Below, one piece after another: positions 18,115-26,546 of a stretch of DNA of 64,000 nt (positions are counted from its first letter, which is position 1; each line of letters begins with the position of its first letter). A program made the position numbers and the translations under genes. The DNA lies in NCBI RefSeq assembly GCF_000826685.1, contig NZ_JROO01000004.1, positions 62,001-126,000 on the forward strand. The letters run 5' to 3'. The notes under the pieces are model-generated. The model had not been told where the DNA came from and did no database searches. It saw nothing but the letters and a program-made list of their open reading frames with translations. This DNA is from Streptomonospora alba. GTDB lineage: Bacteria; Actinomycetota; Actinomycetes; Streptosporangiales; Streptosporangiaceae.

Positions 18115-19284
18115 ATGAGCAGGCGACTGGTGATCGAGGCCGACGGCGGATCGCGCGGCAATCCGGGGCCGGCCGGGTACGGCGCCGCGGTGCGCGACGC
18201 CGAGACCGGCGAGTTGCTGGCCGAGGTGGCCGAACCCATCGGCACGGCCACCAACAACGTGGCCGAGTACCGCGGGCTGATCGCCGGGCTGGCCGCCGCG
18301 AGCGGGATCGCCGCGGACGCCTCGGTCGAGGCGCGGCTGGACTCCAAACTCGTGGTGGAGCAGATGTCGGGGCGCTGGCGGGTCAAGCACGCCGACCTGC
18401 GCCCGCTGGTCGAGGAGGCCCGCACCGCGGCGGGCGACTTCGCCGCGGTCTCCTACGTCTGGGTGCCCCGAGCGCAGAACTCCCACGCCGACAGGTTGGC
18501 CAACGAGGCCATGGACGCCGCTGCCGAAGGGCGGCCGGTGCGGCTGGGCGCCGAGGAGTCCGGTGAACAGGGACGGCCCGCTGATGCGGCGCCCGCGCCC
18601 GCCGGCGGCGCCGGGACGCAGGCGGCCCAGCCCGCGGCCACCGGGTGGGCGGCGCCCGACACCGCGCCGACGCGGCTCGTGCTGCTGCGCCACGGCGAGA
18701 CCCCGCTGTCGGTGGAGCGGCGCTTCGCCGGGACCGGCGACGTCGAGCTCACCGAGACCGGCCGCTCCCAGGCCCGCGCCGCCGCCCGGCATCTGGCCGG
18801 ATCCGGCGTCGACGTGGTGGTGTGCTCGCCGCTGCGCCGTGCCCGCGACACCGCCGAACCGATCGCGGCCCGACTCTCGGTGCCGGTGGAGGTCGACGAG
18901 GGGCTGCGTGAGACGGACTTCGGCTCATGGGAGGGCATGACCTTCGGCGAAGTGCAGCGCAGCCGCCCGCAGGAGCTGCAGCGGTGGCTCTCCGACACCG
19001 AGGCCGCCCCCGAGGGAGGCGAGAGCTTCGCCGCGGTCGCCCGACGCGTCGCCGAGACCCGCGACAAGCTGCTGGCCCGCCACGCGGGCCGCACCGTGCT
19101 GGTCGTCAGCCACGTGACGCCGATCAAGGTCCTGCTGCAGCAGGCACTGCTGGCCCCGCCGGAGGCGCTGTTCCGCATGCACCTGGACGTGGGCTGCCTG
19201 TCGCGCATCGACTGCTTCACCGACGGTCCGATGCTGGTGCGCTCCCTCAACGACACCGGCCACCTGAGCGCCGAGGACGCCTGA
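18115..19284 (+). CDS. Bifunctional RNase HI / phosphoglycerate mutase-like acid phosphatase
   Basis: 389 aa. Residues 1-140 are RNase HI: 'EADGGSRGNPGPAGYG' (first Asp), 'NNVAEYRGLI' (Glu), 'RLDSKLVVEQM' (Asp) and 'NSHADRLAN' (Asp) give the complete DEDD set. A Pro/Ala/Gly linker of about 35 residues joins a histidine phosphatase with 'LLRHGETPL' and 'VVSHVTPIK'. The Mycobacterium homologue Rv2228c is known to have RNase H activity, with a CobC-like phosphatase half. The ATG at 18115 has GGAGG 7 nt upstream, better placed than the GTG 6 nt before it. rnpB follows 53 nt after the stop. Confidence 0.95.
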   Translation: MSRRLVIEADGGSRGNPGPAGYGAAVRDAETGELLAEVAEPIGTATNNVAEYRGLIAGLAAASGIAADASVEARLDSKLVVEQMSGRWRVKHADLRPLVEEARTAAGDFAAVSYVWVPRAQNSHADRLANEAMDAAAEGRPVRLGAEESGEQGRPADAAPAPAGGAGTQAAQPAATGWAAPDTAPTRLVLLRHGETPLSVERRFAGTGDVELTETGRSQARAAARHLAGSGVDVVVCSPLRRARDTAEPIAARLSVPVEVDEGLRETDFGSWEGMTFGEVQRSRPQELQRWLSDTEAAPEGGESFAAVARRVAETRDKLLARHAGRTVLVVSHVTPIKVLLQQALLAPPEALFRMHLDVGCLSRIDCFTDGPMLVRSLNDTGHLSAEDA

Positions 19285-19299
19285 GCGGGCCGGTCCGCC

Positions 19300-19330
19300 T
19301 TGGCCGACCGGGCCCACAGCGCGGTACGCT
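19300..19330 (+). promoter_or_regulatory. Putative rnpB promoter
   Basis: TTGGCC (19300-19305) and TACGCT (19325-19330) are 19 bp apart and lie 7 nt before the first paired base of the RNase P RNA. The -10 element fits TANNNT. Confidence 0.4.
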
Positions 19331-19337
19331 GGAGACC

Positions 19338-19723
19338 GAGGGGGAGTCGGCCAGGCGGCCGCGGCACCGATGCGGTGTCGAGGAAAGTCCGGACTCCACA
19401 GGGCAGGGTGGTCGGTAACACCGACCCGGGGCGACCCGCGGGAAAGTGCCACAGAAAGCAGACCGCCACCGCTGTGCGGTGGTAAGGGTGAAACGGTGGT
19501 GTAAGAGACCACCAGCGGCCGGAGTGATCCGGTCGGCTCGGTAAACCCCACCCGGAGCAAGGTCAAGATGGGGACGTGCGTCCCCTGCGCGGATGTTCGA
19601 GGGCTGCCCGCCCGATGTCCGCGGGTAGACCGCACCGAGGCTGCCGGAAACGGCAGTCCCAGACGGATGGCCGCCCGGTCCGCCAGGACCGACAGAATCC
19701 GGCTTATCGGCCGGCTCCCCCTC
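19338..19723 (+). ncRNA. rnpB: RNase P RNA (bacterial class A)
   Basis: The RNA opens with GAGGGGGAG and closes with CTCCCCCTC, forming the long-range P1 helix. Between them are the conserved core segments 'GAGGAAAGTCCGGACTCCA' (CR-I, P4 5' side), 'AGGGTGAAACGGTGG', 'GTAAACCCCACCCGGAGCAA', 'GTAGACCGCACCGAGG' and the 3' 'ACAGAATCCGGCTTATCGG' block that holds the other P4 strand and the substrate CCA contact region. It is the catalytic RNA that matures tRNA 5' ends. Ends are assigned from P1 pairing and may be off by a few bases. Short open frames inside it are not genes. Confidence 0.97.
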
Positions 19724-19983
19724 CCACCCGCCTCTTTCCGTACCTGCAGCGGCCTGTGCTGCACCCCGGACGGCCGCGGGCCGCACACCGGTGGGCGGTT
19801 CGGCCGACGCGCGGATTCGGCCGGGACCGGGCGCGGCTCGGCAGCGGAAAAGCCCGTGCAGACGGGGTTGTGTGCACCTGCGGGGGACTGGCGCGGGTTA
19901 GATTGGAAGGGTCCGGTCGGGTCCTGCACGGGCCTGACGCGGGCGCGGTCGCGCGCCCGTTTCCGCCTGCGAGTCGGGTTCCG

Positions 19984-20127
19984 GTGAAAGCTGCCTTGTC
20001 CACCACGACCTGGGTGATCCTGTTCGCCCTGCCGATCATCGCGATCATCGCCATCGTCGCGTTCGCCGCCTACCACTCCTCCGAAGTCCGCAAGGACGGG
20101 CGCGACGACGGGGAGATCGACGAGTGA
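19984..20127 (+). CDS. 47-aa single-span membrane protein
   Basis: GTG start in a frame that opens earlier through non-coding sequence. The product has a short polar start, one strong transmembrane helix (about residues 9-30, 'WVILFALPIIAIIAIVAFAA') and a charged tail ending 'GRDDGEIDE'. A TAGATT box at 19899-19904 could be its -10 element. The hydrophobic-then-acidic layout is coherent, and a perfect 13-bp hairpin directly follows the stop. Function unknown. It is convergent with the SulP-carbonic anhydrase gene. Confidence 0.6.
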   Translation: MKAALSTTTWVILFALPIIAIIAIVAFAAYHSSEVRKDGRDDGEIDE

Positions 20128-20134
20128 GCGACAG

Positions 20135-20193
20135 CGCGGACCCCGCGGGGCGCCGCGCCGTCGGGTGACCGGCGCCGCATCGCGGGGTCCGCG
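20135..20193. terminator. Bidirectional terminator
   Basis: A perfect 13-bp inverted repeat (20135-20147 and 20181-20193) with a GC-rich inner stem lies between the stops of two convergent genes. Confidence 0.65.
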
Positions 20194-20196
20194 GTC

Positions 20197-22563
20197 TCAC
20201 GGCGTGCTCGGCGGCACCGCTTCCGCGCTCTCGCGGCCGGTTCCGGTACCGAGGACCAGAGCGCTCCGCCCGTGCCCGGATGCGTCGGGTTCCTCGTCCG
20301 GTCCGGGCTCGGTCGGGACCGGACCGAAGGTTCCGTCGGTGCCGAGCACCCGCACCTCGGCGGACTCCAGGTCGTAGTACATCCCCGACAGCTCCAGTCG
20401 GCCCTGCTCGACCCGGCGCCGCACCGCCGGGTAGGTGAGCAGGTTCTCCAGCTGCTGGACCACATTTGCTTGGGACAGACTGCGCATCGCCTCAGGGGCC
20501 GGAACGGCCTGCAGGCGGGCCCGGTCGGCCCGCGCCAGGCTCGGGTCGCCGTGGGCGAGCCAGCGCCCCAGGTGCCCGAGTTCGGAGTCGGACTCGCCGG
20601 TGCCCTCCAGCAGCGCCTTCATCGCGCCGCAGTTGGAGTGCCCGCACACCACGACGGAGGGCACTTCCAGCACCGTGACGGCGTACTCGACGGCGGCGCC
20701 CGCGGAGTCGTCCGCCGGCTCGCTGCCGCGCGGCGGCACCAGGTTGCCGATGTTGCGCAGCGTGAAGAGGTCGCCGGGGCCGCTCGCGGTGATGAGGTTG
20801 GGCACCACCCGGGAGTCGGCGCAGGTGATGAACAGTGCCTTGGGGCGCTGGCGGTGCGCCAGCCTGCTCATCAGCGCCCGCATCCTCCCCGCTGTGCTCG
20901 CGTGGTACTCGCGGGCGCCGCTGAGCAGCAGGCCCGACGGCGGGGCCGCGGGGTCGAAGCCGCCGCGCATGCCCCAGGGCGCCCACCACCGCGCCAGCCC
21001 CGCAGGCGCGGTCTTGCCGTCCGGCGGGACCTGCTGGGAGCGGCGCTCGTACCAGTTCTCGTGCACCTCGTCGATGTCGACGCTGCCTCCGGTGCGCTCA
21101 TGGTCCAGCCGCCAGGAGTGGATCGACTCGAAGGCGGCGTGGTCCATGAAGTCCACGTGCAGATCCAGGTCGACGTGGGCCCCGGTGGGGACGGTGCGCA
21201 GCACGTGGGCGACGTGCGGAACGCCCAGGAAGGTCAGCGAGCCCTGGACGACGATGTGCCAGCGGCCGTCGCGCTCCTCGGTGAGCACGCTGACCCGGGT
21301 CAGCCGGCGCAGCGAGACCAGCACCGACAGTGCGAAGCCGATGACGACTCCCTCCAGCAGCCCGAAGACCACCACGGCCAGCAGTGCGCCGGCGTAGATG
21401 CCGGCTTCGCGGTGGCGCCGGAGGTCGCGCAGGTGGGCGAGGTTGACCATCTGCAGGCCGATCACGACAAGCAGCCCGGCCAGCGAGGCCAGCGGGATCA
21501 GCTCCACGGCGTGGGCGAACAGGGCGATGAAGACCAGGATCCACACGCCGTGCAGCATCGCCGCCAGGGGCGTGCGACCGCCTGCCCGGGCGTTGGTCGT
21601 GCTGCGCACCACCACCCCGGCGATGGGCAGCCCGCCCAGCGCGCCGCTGGCGGTGTTGGCACATCCCTGGCCGACGAGTTCGCGGTTGAGGTCGACACGC
21701 GGGCCCTCGTGCAGGCGGTCGACGGCGATGGCGCACAGCAGCGACTCCACGCTGGCCACCAGGGCCACCGCCACCACGCCCAGAGCCACCCCGTGCAGAT
21801 CCTCCGTCCCGGGCAGCGCCGGGCCGCTCCAGGCGGCCGTCGGGGACTCGGGCAGGTCGACGCGTTCGACGTGCCAGCCGGCCGCCGAGGCCACGGTCGT
21901 GGCTCCGGCGACGGCGACCAGGGCCGCGGGCAGCCTGCGCAGGCGGCGCAGTCCGGGCAGGCGGGGCCAGGCCAGTACCACGGCGATGGTCAGCAGACCG
22001 ACCACGGCGGCAGGTGTGTGGTTGTCCGCGAGCCGGCGGGGCAGTTCGGTGACGTTGGCGATGGCCGAGCTCTGCGGGTCGCCGCCCAGCAGCACGTGCA
22101 GCTGGGCGAGGGCGATGGTGACACCGACCCCGGCCAGCATTCCGTGGATGACCGCGGGGGAGATCGCCAGAGCCGCGCGCGCGATGCGGCAGGCGCCCAG
22201 GCCGATCTGCACCAGCCCGGCCGAAAGGGTGATCAGGCAGGTGACCTGCCACCCGTAGGTGGTGACCAGGTCGGCGACGATGATGGTGAGCCCGGCGGCG
22301 GGGCCGCTGACCTGTACGGCCGATCCGCCGGCGAGGGCGCCCACGATGCCGCCGACCACGGCGGCGACGATCCCGGCGATCAGCGGCGCCCCCGAGGCCA
22401 CCGCGATGCCCAGCGACAGAGGGACGGCGACGAGGAAGACCACAAGCGATGCGGCGACGTCGCCGGGAACGTTGCCGAGTAACGGCAGGGAGCGGATGCG
22501 CGAGAGCGGACCGCGGGTCTCCTCCTGGTGCGGGGTCGGTGTTCCCTGGGCGTCGTGACGCAT
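20197..22563 (-). CDS. SulP anion transporter fused to a beta-carbonic anhydrase
   Basis: 788 aa. Residues 20-430 are a SulP/SLC26 permease ('NVPGDVAASLVVFLVAVPLS', 'VSGPAAGLTIIVADL', 'ELVGQGCANTASGALGGLP'). Residues 440-520 are a STAS-like segment ('IVVQGSLTFLGVPHVAHVL', then 'VDLDLHVDFMDHAAFESI'). Residues about 540-760 are a beta-carbonic anhydrase with the zinc ligands and dyad in 'CADSR' (about 580) and 'CGHSNCGAMKALL' (about 640). The fusion would hydrate CO2 or dehydrate bicarbonate at the mouth of a bicarbonate or sulfate channel. This fusion is known in the SulP family. Transport substrate is inferred to be bicarbonate. Minus strand, apparently monocistronic. Confidence 0.93.
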   Translation of the reverse strand: MRHDAQGTPTPHQEETRGPLSRIRSLPLLGNVPGDVAASLVVFLVAVPLSLGIAVASGAPLIAGIVAAVVGGIVGALAGGSAVQVSGPAAGLTIIVADLVTTYGWQVTCLITLSAGLVQIGLGACRIARAALAISPAVIHGMLAGVGVTIALAQLHVLLGGDPQSSAIANVTELPRRLADNHTPAAVVGLLTIAVVLAWPRLPGLRRLRRLPAALVAVAGATTVASAAGWHVERVDLPESPTAAWSGPALPGTEDLHGVALGVVAVALVASVESLLCAIAVDRLHEGPRVDLNRELVGQGCANTASGALGGLPIAGVVVRSTTNARAGGRTPLAAMLHGVWILVFIALFAHAVELIPLASLAGLLVVIGLQMVNLAHLRDLRRHREAGIYAGALLAVVVFGLLEGVVIGFALSVLVSLRRLTRVSVLTEERDGRWHIVVQGSLTFLGVPHVAHVLRTVPTGAHVDLDLHVDFMDHAAFESIHSWRLDHERTGGSVDIDEVHENWYERRSQQVPPDGKTAPAGLARWWAPWGMRGGFDPAAPPSGLLLSGAREYHASTAGRMRALMSRLAHRQRPKALFITCADSRVVPNLITASGPGDLFTLRNIGNLVPPRGSEPADDSAGAAVEYAVTVLEVPSVVVCGHSNCGAMKALLEGTGESDSELGHLGRWLAHGDPSLARADRARLQAVPAPEAMRSLSQANVVQQLENLLTYPAVRRRVEQGRLELSGMYYDLESAEVRVLGTDGTFGPVPTEPGPDEEPDASGHGRSALVLGTGTGRESAEAVPPSTP

Positions 22564-22833
22564 ATCTACCCCCGGTGGGTGCGAACGAATGGCGCTCTGG
22601 GACAGCGGCCTCGCGGCGGGCCCCGGCTAAGCAGCCCATGACCCGACAAACCTTGGCCGGTCACGTACTGTAGTCAATCGTGTGCGCGGCGGGGGCGGTT
22701 TTCGCAACGATGTTGATTACCGTTTCCGCTGCGCTCGATTGAGCGTGCGTGGTGCGAAGTCCGCGGACACGATGAAGGGCGGGGCGCGCCGTGCGCGCCC
22801 CGCCCTTGTGCGCCTGTTTGGCCCGGGATCGCT

Positions 22834-25224
22834 CTAGCGGCGCCCGTCACCGTAGCCGTAGCCGTATCCGTAGCCCTGGCCGTAGGGCGGCGGTGGCGGG
22901 TTCTCCTGGTCCTGCGGATCGGGGCGGCCGGGGTAGGGGGGCCACTCGCCCGGTGCGGGATCGTAGCCCGCGGGCCCTGCCTGCGGGTAGCCGCCGGCCT
23001 GGTCCATGGGCGGGTAGTCGCTGAGGACGTCGGCGTAACCGGGATAGTGCTGCGCGGAGCCGGGACCCTGCTGCGAGGCCCCGATTCCCGGGTAGCCGTT
23101 CTGCGGGGCCGGGCCGGCCGGCGGAGGCTGCGGGGCGCCGTAGGGTCCGCTGTCGTAGCCCTCGGGCGGATAGGAGCCGCCGGGGCCGTAAGGGGCGGGA
23201 GCCCCGTAGGAGTCGTAGCCTCCGCGCGGCGCCATGCCCGGCTGATCGCCGGCCCTCCCGCCCCACGGCTGCTGCTGCTCCCAGGGGCCCTGCGGGGGGC
23301 CGCCGTAGCCGTAGCCGCCGGGGTCGGGCCGGGTGCCGTAGCCGGGGTCCGGGCCGCCGCGGTAGCCGGGTTCGGCTCCGGGGCCGGTGCCGTAGCCGGG
23401 CTCCGGGCCGGTCGGCGCCTGGGGCATCGGGCCGGACTGCCGGGTGGGGTGCGACGGGGAGCCGTAGGGGCCGCCCTCGTAAGGGCCGCTGTCACCGTAG
23501 GGGCCGTTGTCGTAGGGGTCGCGGGTGAAGGAGCCGGCGCCGTAGGAGGGCGGCGGTCCCTCGAAGCCGCCCGCAGGCGTCTGAGCGGGCCCGCCGTGGC
23601 CGCCCATTCCGGGTGCGCCCGCGGGATCGGTGCCGGGCATCTGCCCCGCGGGCGGACCGGACGGCCGGCTCGGGGCGGCGGGCGGGGGCGGTGCCGCGTT
23701 CGGCCGCTGGTGCGGGCCGGTCTCCAGACTCGACCAGATCGGCGAGCCGGTGTCGGGTCCCGAGCTGCCCTGAGGCGTGAACGCGGGGTCGGTGAGCGGG
23801 TCGCCGTTGCCCGACCCGCCGCGCCCGGCGGGGTCGTAGGAGTCGCGCGCCGACCGGCTGTAAGAACCCGTGTCGTAGGGCGAGACGGGACCCGTCGAGT
23901 CGTAGGAGGGTCGGTTGTAGGAGCCGGTGTCGTAGGACGAGGAGCCGGCGGGGGACTCGTAACCGGAACGGCTGTGGCTGCCGGTGTCGTACGAGGAGCG
24001 GTTCAGCGGCCCGGAGTCGTAGGAGGGCCGGTTGAGGGAGCCGGTGTCGTAGGGCGAGACCCCCGGTGCCGAGCCGCCGTACTCCGCCCGCGAGTGCGAA
24101 CCGGTGTCGTAGGACGAGCGGCTCAGGGGCCCGGAGTCGTAGGAGGGGCGGTTGTGCGAGCCGGTGTCGAAGGAGCCGGAACCGTAGGAGGAGGGCGCGG
24201 GGGAGGAACCCTCGTAGCCTGCTCCGCCGCGGCTCACAGGGCCGGAGTCATAGGTCGGGGCGGGGGAGCCCGGGGATGCCGGCGGCGTGCTGCGGCCCAG
24301 AGGGGAGGGGCCGCTGAGCGGGTCGTCGTCGCGCGGAAGCGCACCCGAGTCCCGGAGGTCGCGGTGCGACTGCTCCCCGCCGCCGGACGCCACGGGGCCC
24401 GGCTGCCCGAGCGGATCGGAGGAGGCGGCCGGAGTCCAGGGGCGGGCGGGAGAGGAGGGGCCGCCCCGCGAGTCGGTCAGGGGATCGTGTGCATCCGGAC
24501 CGCCCCGGCCGCCCGACGGGCCGAGTGCGTCGGGCGCCGCGCCCGTCCGCTCCTCAGGCGGAGCCGGGGGTTCCTGACCCGCCCCGTGTGCCGGATCGTC
24601 GCCCGGTCCGGGGCCCTGGCCCAGGCTCGCCAGCATGCGCAGCCCGTCGTCTCCGGAGGGCTCCGAGGCCGCCGGCGCGGGCGCCTCGGGCGCGTTGCGG
24701 CTGCGTCGGCCGCGTGAGGCCTCCGCGGACGCACCGGCGCGGCCTTGATCGGTCTCGGCCGAGCGCGGCGGGGCGGCGGGCGCCGCGTCGTCGTCGAGGG
24801 CGGCCATCGCCGCGGTCGACTCCGCCCGGGTGTCGCGTCGAGCCTCGGGCGGCTCCGCCCGGGTGTCGCGCCGACCGGAGCCGGAGAAGGGGCGCTCCTC
24901 GTCGTCGGAGCCGTCGTCGGAGAGGCTGGACCAGAAGTCGTTGTCGGCGAAGTCGTCGTCGCGGACGGACCGGCTGCGACGGCTGCGGGGACGCGTCGGC
25001 TCCGCCTCCGCCCGCGCGCGGCGATCGCGTCCGCGTCCGCGCCCGCGCGGCTCGGGTTCGCCGGCGGGCTCCTCGTCCTCCCCCTGCTCGTCTTCGTAGT
25101 CGTCGTACTCGTCGTAGCCGTCGTCGACGTTTCCGGCGTTGAGCGAGCGCATGCCCAGCAGGATGAGCATCAGGACGATGAGGACCACGATGACGGCGAT
25201 GATCGCGATTAGCGCAATGGTCAC
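22834..25224 (-). CDS. 796-aa membrane-anchored low-complexity repeat protein
   Basis: The N-terminus is one transmembrane helix ('IALIAIIAVIVVLIVLMLIL'). Next come an acidic patch ('DDGYDEYDDYEDEQGEDEE'), an Arg-rich patch, and then over 650 residues dominated by Gly, Pro, Ser, Tyr, Asp and Arg. Residues about 320-458 contain a 20-aa tandem unit of the form YDTGS-xxRPS-YDSGP-LxRSS. The C-terminal third is Gly-Pro-Tyr-rich ('YDNGPYGDSGPYEGGPYG'). No enzyme motif is present. It is probably an envelope protein with a long disordered domain, either cytoplasmic or extracellular; the charge around the helix (acidic after it) leaves the orientation open. ATG start, with a 453-bp upstream region. 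Confidence 0.75.
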   Translation of the reverse strand: MTIALIAIIAVIVVLIVLMLILLGMRSLNAGNVDDGYDEYDDYEDEQGEDEEPAGEPEPRGRGRGRDRRARAEAEPTRPRSRRSRSVRDDDFADNDFWSSLSDDGSDDEERPFSGSGRRDTRAEPPEARRDTRAESTAAMAALDDDAAPAAPPRSAETDQGRAGASAEASRGRRSRNAPEAPAPAASEPSGDDGLRMLASLGQGPGPGDDPAHGAGQEPPAPPEERTGAAPDALGPSGGRGGPDAHDPLTDSRGGPSSPARPWTPAASSDPLGQPGPVASGGGEQSHRDLRDSGALPRDDDPLSGPSPLGRSTPPASPGSPAPTYDSGPVSRGGAGYEGSSPAPSSYGSGSFDTGSHNRPSYDSGPLSRSSYDTGSHSRAEYGGSAPGVSPYDTGSLNRPSYDSGPLNRSSYDTGSHSRSGYESPAGSSSYDTGSYNRPSYDSTGPVSPYDTGSYSRSARDSYDPAGRGGSGNGDPLTDPAFTPQGSSGPDTGSPIWSSLETGPHQRPNAAPPPPAAPSRPSGPPAGQMPGTDPAGAPGMGGHGGPAQTPAGGFEGPPPSYGAGSFTRDPYDNGPYGDSGPYEGGPYGSPSHPTRQSGPMPQAPTGPEPGYGTGPGAEPGYRGGPDPGYGTRPDPGGYGYGGPPQGPWEQQQPWGGRAGDQPGMAPRGGYDSYGAPAPYGPGGSYPPEGYDSGPYGAPQPPPAGPAPQNGYPGIGASQQGPGSAQHYPGYADVLSDYPPMDQAGGYPQAGPAGYDPAPGEWPPYPGRPDPQDQENPPPPPYGQGYGYGYGYGDGRR
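23860..24175 (-). repeat. 60-bp tandem repeats coding 20-aa YDTGS/YDSGP units
   Basis: On the plus strand the string CCGGTGTCG recurs at 23924, 23981, 24041, 24101 and 24161 (with a close variant near 23869), a spacing of 57 or 60 bp. Alternate units are most alike, giving a higher-order 120-bp period (23981 and 24101). The array lies wholly inside the 796-aa protein gene and keeps the frame. Confidence 0.85.
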
Positions 25225-25677
25225 AGTGAATGCACCACCCTTGGGCCCGCGGCCTGGTAGACGACATGGCTGCCACCGGCGGGGGCGATCGGGCTGGCCG
25301 GTGTGGAAGCGCGCGGAGCGAGTGAACGGTGCGCCGCCGCGATGCCGCGGCGTGCGACCCGGCGGTCTCGGCGAACCGCGGCCCGTCGGGCGACCCCCGT
25401 TGCAAAGGGACGCGCGATGCGGGCCGCCGGACCACCCGGGGCCCCCGCGCCTGCGGAGCCGCGCACGGGACCCGGGGCTGCTACCGGGCTTGTGCGTCGG
25501 CTGCGACGGTTACACGATTCGGTCATGAGGTAATCAACGGGGGGCACGGACCCACTTTATGCATAGATGCGGCATGAGTGCAGAGGGCGATGGACGTTCC
25601 TCTTGTGCACACGGACTGCGCACGGACAACGCCTCGTCGAAATGCAGAATCTCCCGGAAGATAGGTGGTATCTGATT
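25225..25677. other. 453-bp intergenic region, no supported gene
   Basis: Upstream of the repeat-protein gene. All frames here give Arg/Pro/Ala-rich products without a ribosome binding site. An A/T-richer stretch at about 25525-25565 (plus strand 'CACTTTATGCATAGATGC') may mark a promoter; I cannot assign clear elements. Confidence 0.4.
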
Positions 25678-26262
25678 TCACGGACCGTTGGTGACCGTGA
25701 GGGAACCGCGCGCGATCGCATGGTCGGCGATCGCCCCCAGCGTCGCCTCCAGCGAGGCGTCGTCGGAGAGCTGCACCTCGCCGTCGAGAGCATAGACGGT
25801 GAAGCGGATCTCGTCGGCGCCGTCTTCGGAGTAGCAGGGAGGGTCATAGGCGGTATCGCCCTGACTGTTGCGCCCCTGCTCGCCCGGGTGGGGGACGGTG
25901 TTCTGCCGCAGTTCGGCGGTCTGCGGGTCGAGTCCGTAGAGCACCCAGAACACCGAGGCCTCCTCGGGGGCGTCGACGACCAGCGCCAGCGACTCGGTGA
26001 CGTCGTCGTCGGGCAGGCCCGACCACTGCAGCGTGGGCGAAACCCCCTCGCCCCGGCAGGTGTAGAGGTCGGGGATGGGCTCACCCGACTGCATCATCGT
26101 GCTGCTCACGTTGATCTCGTCGCTGAGCTCGACCTCGGTCCCCGAGGACAGCGTCCCGCACCCGGCGGCCGTGGTCGCGGCCAGCACGGCGCCGCCCGCG
26201 GCGGCCAGCCGCGCCCCCGCGCGGCGCGGGCGTGGTAGACGACGAGGTTCGACCGAGAACAT
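25678..26262 (-). CDS. PEBP (YbhB/YbcL, Raf-kinase-inhibitor-like) lipoprotein
   Basis: 194 aa. A twin-Arg-rich N-terminus, a hydrophobic stretch and the lipobox 'TTAAGC' put the lipidated Cys at residue 35, so the protein is exported and membrane-attached. The mature part has the phosphatidylethanolamine-binding-protein core: 'PTLQWSGLPDDDVTESLALV', 'VVDAPEEASVFWVLYGLDP' and 'YDPPCYSEDGADEIRFTVYAL'. PEBP folds bind small anionic ligands; the bacterial role is unclear. It is divergent from a very large SARP-type regulator, 284 bp away. Confidence 0.87.
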   Translation of the reverse strand: MFSVEPRRLPRPRRAGARLAAAGGAVLAATTAAGCGTLSSGTEVELSDEINVSSTMMQSGEPIPDLYTCRGEGVSPTLQWSGLPDDDVTESLALVVDAPEEASVFWVLYGLDPQTAELRQNTVPHPGEQGRNSQGDTAYDPPCYSEDGADEIRFTVYALDGEVQLSDDASLEATLGAIADHAIARGSLTVTNGP

Positions 26263-26546
26263 GGGGCTCCTGCAGACGATGCGACGGACTCTCCCGAGTG
26301 CCGGCCACCGCGGGCGCGGCGGGGCCCAGGCTAGGCTGCACGGGACGGCATACCCGAACCATACTGCGCACGGAGCGCAGATGAGTTCGCCTATCCGCCG
26401 AGGCGCGCCGCGGATGCGGCCGGTGCGGCCCCGGCCGGGCTGCGGCGGAGGAACCGGCGGCCGCGCTTACCTGAGGCGATCGCGCGGGCGTCCACAGAAA
26501 ACAAACCAGTTGAACCGGTGTTGCGGTGATCGGCAATCATGGAACC

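Noticed and set aside
19568-19987. Open frames across the RNase P RNA
   Set aside because: They run through conserved rnpB structure and have no independent support.
23860-24175. CRISPR array
   Set aside because: The 57-60-bp repeats are in-frame coding units of a repeat protein with diverged copies and no spacers.
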